A DNA stretch of 7,763 bases from contig JACNLR010000229.1 of assembly GCA_014381385.1 (NCBI GenBank), positions 1-7,763 of the forward strand. Reading direction: 5' to 3'. The notes beneath the pieces are model-generated. The model did not search any database. It was not told where the DNA came from and saw nothing but the letters and a program-made list of their open reading frames with translations. Shown here piece by piece: positions 6,313 to 7,763 of the stretch. How positions within the stretch are numbered: position 1 is the stretch's first letter; the number at the start of each line of letters is the position of its first letter. The translations under genes were made by a program, and so were the position numbers. The stretch is from Planctomycetota bacterium. GTDB taxonomy: Bacteria; Planctomycetota; Phycisphaerae; Phycisphaerales; SM1A02.

Positions 6313-6343
6313 CGAGAGCCTATAAGAAGGTCAATATGGAGGA

Positions 6344-7261
6344 TTAGGGTCGCGGGTGGTACTTGGCGATAACAGCTTTAAGTTGGGAGCGATCAATATG
6401 TGTATAGATTTGCGTAGTGCCAATATCGCTGTGCCCTAGCAATTCTTGCACAATGCGAAGGTCAGCCCCACCAGCGAGCATGTGCGTTGCGAAACTGTGG
6501 CGAAGTGTATGTGGGTGTACATCACCAAGGTCTGCATTCTTGGCCAACTTTCGAATGATTTGCCAAATCGCTACGCGTTCTAATGGTCGACCTGTATTTG
6601 AAAGTAACAAGCGCCCATCGTCACGCCCATCGCCAAACCGTAAGAGTTTTGGCCTAAGTTCTTCAACATACTGCTTAAGAGATGCGATTGCTGGTTTCCC
6701 GATAGGCACAAGACGCTGTTTGTTCCCCTTGCCAGTGATCATGACGACCGCCATCGTTTCCTTAAAATCGTCGGGCTTAATTCCCGCCACCTCACTTGCT
6801 CGCATTCCTCCTGCATACATAAGTTCAACAAGCGCGCGGTCACGTTGCCACAATCGACCGTACTCTGGATTTGCAGCTTCAATAAGTGTTTTCATTTTCT
6901 TTGGCGAAAGAACATCTGGTAATTTTTTCCACCGAGTCGGCGTCTCTAGCAACCGAGCAGGATCAGATTCAATACGATTCGATGCTTGCAGGTATCGAAA
7001 GAGCATCCGAATTGTAGAAAGGTGTCTTGCAACACTCGAAGCTTGCAATCCTCGGTCATGGTGCAAGTAACGAACGTGCGCTGCAAGAAGTTTCGGAGTT
7101 ACTGCATTGCAGCAAGTTATTCCTTCAGCAAGCAAATGCTCCTGCAACAAATCTAAATCGCGGCGATAGGCTTCAAGCGTCGCTGGCGACAAGCCAGCCT
7201 CAACCCGAAGGTACCCAAAAAAATCACGAACCTGTTGGTCGTAGTTCGACGGCGTGGCCAT
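6344..7261 (-). CDS. xerD: Tyrosine recombinase XerD
   Basis: This 305-residue protein has the XerC/XerD architecture and usual length (about 300). An N-terminal SAM-like core-binding domain spans roughly residues 5-95 (FFGYLRVEAGLSPATLEAYRRD) and the catalytic domain roughly 115-300. The active-site set is complete: R154 in GMRASE, K178 in GKGNKQR, H251 and R254 in HTLRHSFATH, H277 in LLGHSD and the nucleophile Y286 in QIYTH. With a XerC partner such enzymes resolve chromosome dimers at dif in an FtsK-dependent way. The YHPRP end resembles XerD more than XerC, so I favour XerD, but a single-Xer system is possible. No dif-like site is evident in the window. The ATG at 7261 lies inside the end of the Cys-rich gene (38-bp overlap) and has no clear SD, suggesting coupling. 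All catalytic residues are present, so this is unlikely to be a relic integrase. Confidence 0.93.
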   Translation of the reverse strand: MATPSNYDQQVRDFFGYLRVEAGLSPATLEAYRRDLDLLQEHLLAEGITCCNAVTPKLLAAHVRYLHHDRGLQASSVARHLSTIRMLFRYLQASNRIESDPARLLETPTRWKKLPDVLSPKKMKTLIEAANPEYGRLWQRDRALVELMYAGGMRASEVAGIKPDDFKETMAVVMITGKGNKQRLVPIGKPAIASLKQYVEELRPKLLRFGDGRDDGRLLLSNTGRPLERVAIWQIIRKLAKNADLGDVHPHTLRHSFATHMLAGGADLRIVQELLGHSDIGTTQIYTHIDRSQLKAVIAKYHPRP

Positions 7262-7460
7262 TGATGGTCATATCTAAAGAAGCGTTATGAGTAACACCAG
7301 CGAGCTGCTGGTACATTGCACAAGAGGAGTACTTGCCAAAACAAACGCTGCACGCTTGGTCTAATCTTCCAAGTGTGAATCTGCTTGAACAGGCATCGTG
7401 TCCATCTTCAATATAAGGACAACACTGCAGGGTAGAAAGAACTGGTAGTTGGTCTGCCAT
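7224..7460 (-). CDS. Small Cys-rich protein, possible metal-binding
   Basis: This is a 78-residue protein with cysteines at 13, 14, 24, 37, 40 and 47. The central block reads CPYIEDG, then C24, RFTLGRLDQA, C37-x2-C40, and C47 with a following Tyr. Clustered cysteines with paired spacing (about 9-10, then 12-15, then 6 residues) could bind zinc or an iron-sulfur cluster. The ordered block and lack of low complexity argue for a real gene rather than a chance frame, and the C-terminal 25 residues look like a plain tail. I do not recognise a named family. The ATG at 7460 has a weak TAGGT about 10 nt upstream. Its end overlaps the first 38 bp of xerD in another frame, so the two are probably one transcription unit. 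A link to Xer recombination is not shown by the sequence. The main alternative is that xerD is the only gene here. Confidence 0.65.
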   Translation of the reverse strand: MADQLPVLSTLQCCPYIEDGHDACSSRFTLGRLDQACSVCFGKYSSCAMYQQLAGVTHNASLDMTINGHAVELRPTGS

Positions 7461-7763
7461 CGTGCCAAGTACCTATCGGCAAGATGCTACGACGGGAGCC
7501 AGAAACAGCGGTTATGTACGCGCAGACCACAATTCAAAGGTTAAATCGTAACTATTTTGCTCATCGGCGGGTTGGGGGGCGGGCCTGGTTATAGGACTGG
7601 TTTGAGGGGTAAACCTGGGTAAGAGAGTGTTCCCAAGCCTAGTCGTGGGGTTGCGGGGGCGGGGGAGCGGCGGTCTGAAATGCAAAAACATTTTGGTTAA
7701 TTCCCCACCACCAAAAAAAAAAAACCCCCGCTTTGGCACAACAACTACAACAACATCTAAGGG
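7461..7763. other. Region without a convincing gene; homopolymer-rich end
   Basis: From 7461 to about 7555 the sequence looks ordinary and probably holds the promoter of the minus-strand Cys-rich/xerD unit; no strong -35/-10 pair stands out. From about 7566 on, composition changes to G-runs of three to six bases, T/G-rich text, and then a 12-base A-run followed by C5 near 7716-7733. An open frame on the minus strand (7512-7739) translates to F, G, P and R/T-rich low complexity and has no family features, so it is not called. The region may be genuine G-rich intergenic DNA or an error-rich contig end. Confidence 0.6.

Noticed and set aside
6067..6372. Open frames through array 2 encoding GVRLLWGQTP/GSDSFL-like repeat peptides
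   Set aside because: They arise because the repeat unit lacks stops in some frames; no SD, no non-repetitive coding part, and spacer-length changes shift the frame.
6417..7070. 217-residue plus-strand open frame antisense to xerD
   Set aside because: Shadow of the clearly identified xerD frame; no recognisable motifs.
7511..7537. Possible minus-strand promoter TTGAAT/CATAAC upstream of the Cys-rich gene
   Set aside because: Spacer of 15 bp and both boxes depart from consensus; too weak to annotate.
7512..7739. 75-residue minus-strand open frame
   Set aside because: Low-complexity F/G/P/R content in homopolymer-rich DNA, no domain or SD.

Overview
This window looks like chromosomal DNA from a bacterium with a Gram-negative type envelope: it has a lipobox lipoprotein and a probable exported protein. 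Base composition is moderate. Nothing here fixes the taxon. My impression from gene style (a GDxPTG-type TrpRS, an unassigned secreted protein, and a small Cys-rich protein upstream of xerD) is an environmental lineage such as Planctomycetota, but that is a weak inference. The genes are ordinary chromosomal ones. I see no phage genes, transposase, CRISPR array, tRNA or rRNA.

Layout. 1-86: tandem array of a 13-bp core, cut by the window edge. 127-1703, minus strand: trpC followed 17 bp later by a crotonase-family (enoyl-CoA hydratase-like) gene. 1744-5148, plus strand: a tightly packed set of four genes, namely a CPBP intramembrane protease, tryptophanyl-tRNA synthetase, a small lipoprotein and a DusB-like tRNA-dihydrouridine synthase. 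The first two junctions are 4-bp ATGA overlaps and the third is a 5-bp gap. 5124-6089, minus strand: a probable exported protein of unknown function that converges on dus and overlaps it by 25 bp. 6103-6312: second array, with 12 identical cores. 6344-7460, minus strand: xerD, preceded by and overlapping a 78-residue Cys-rich protein. 7461-7763: no convincing gene; its last 200 bases are rich in homopolymer runs and may be a poor-quality contig end.

How the parts relate. Two tryptophan-related genes lie close together in divergent units: trpC makes the indole-ring precursor and trpS charges tRNA-Trp. trpS and dus both act on tRNA. The overlaps suggest that the protease, trpS and lipoprotein genes are translated in a coupled way. 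The most unusual element is the repeat. All 17 visible copies of GGGGTCAGACTCC are identical, spacers are pyrimidine-rich and vary from 3 to 6 nt, and both arrays have the same orientation. Each array begins 31-41 bp beyond the 3' end of a minus-strand gene. The second array also sits 13 bp upstream of the start codon of the exported protein, whose signal sequence lacks the usual basic N-terminus.
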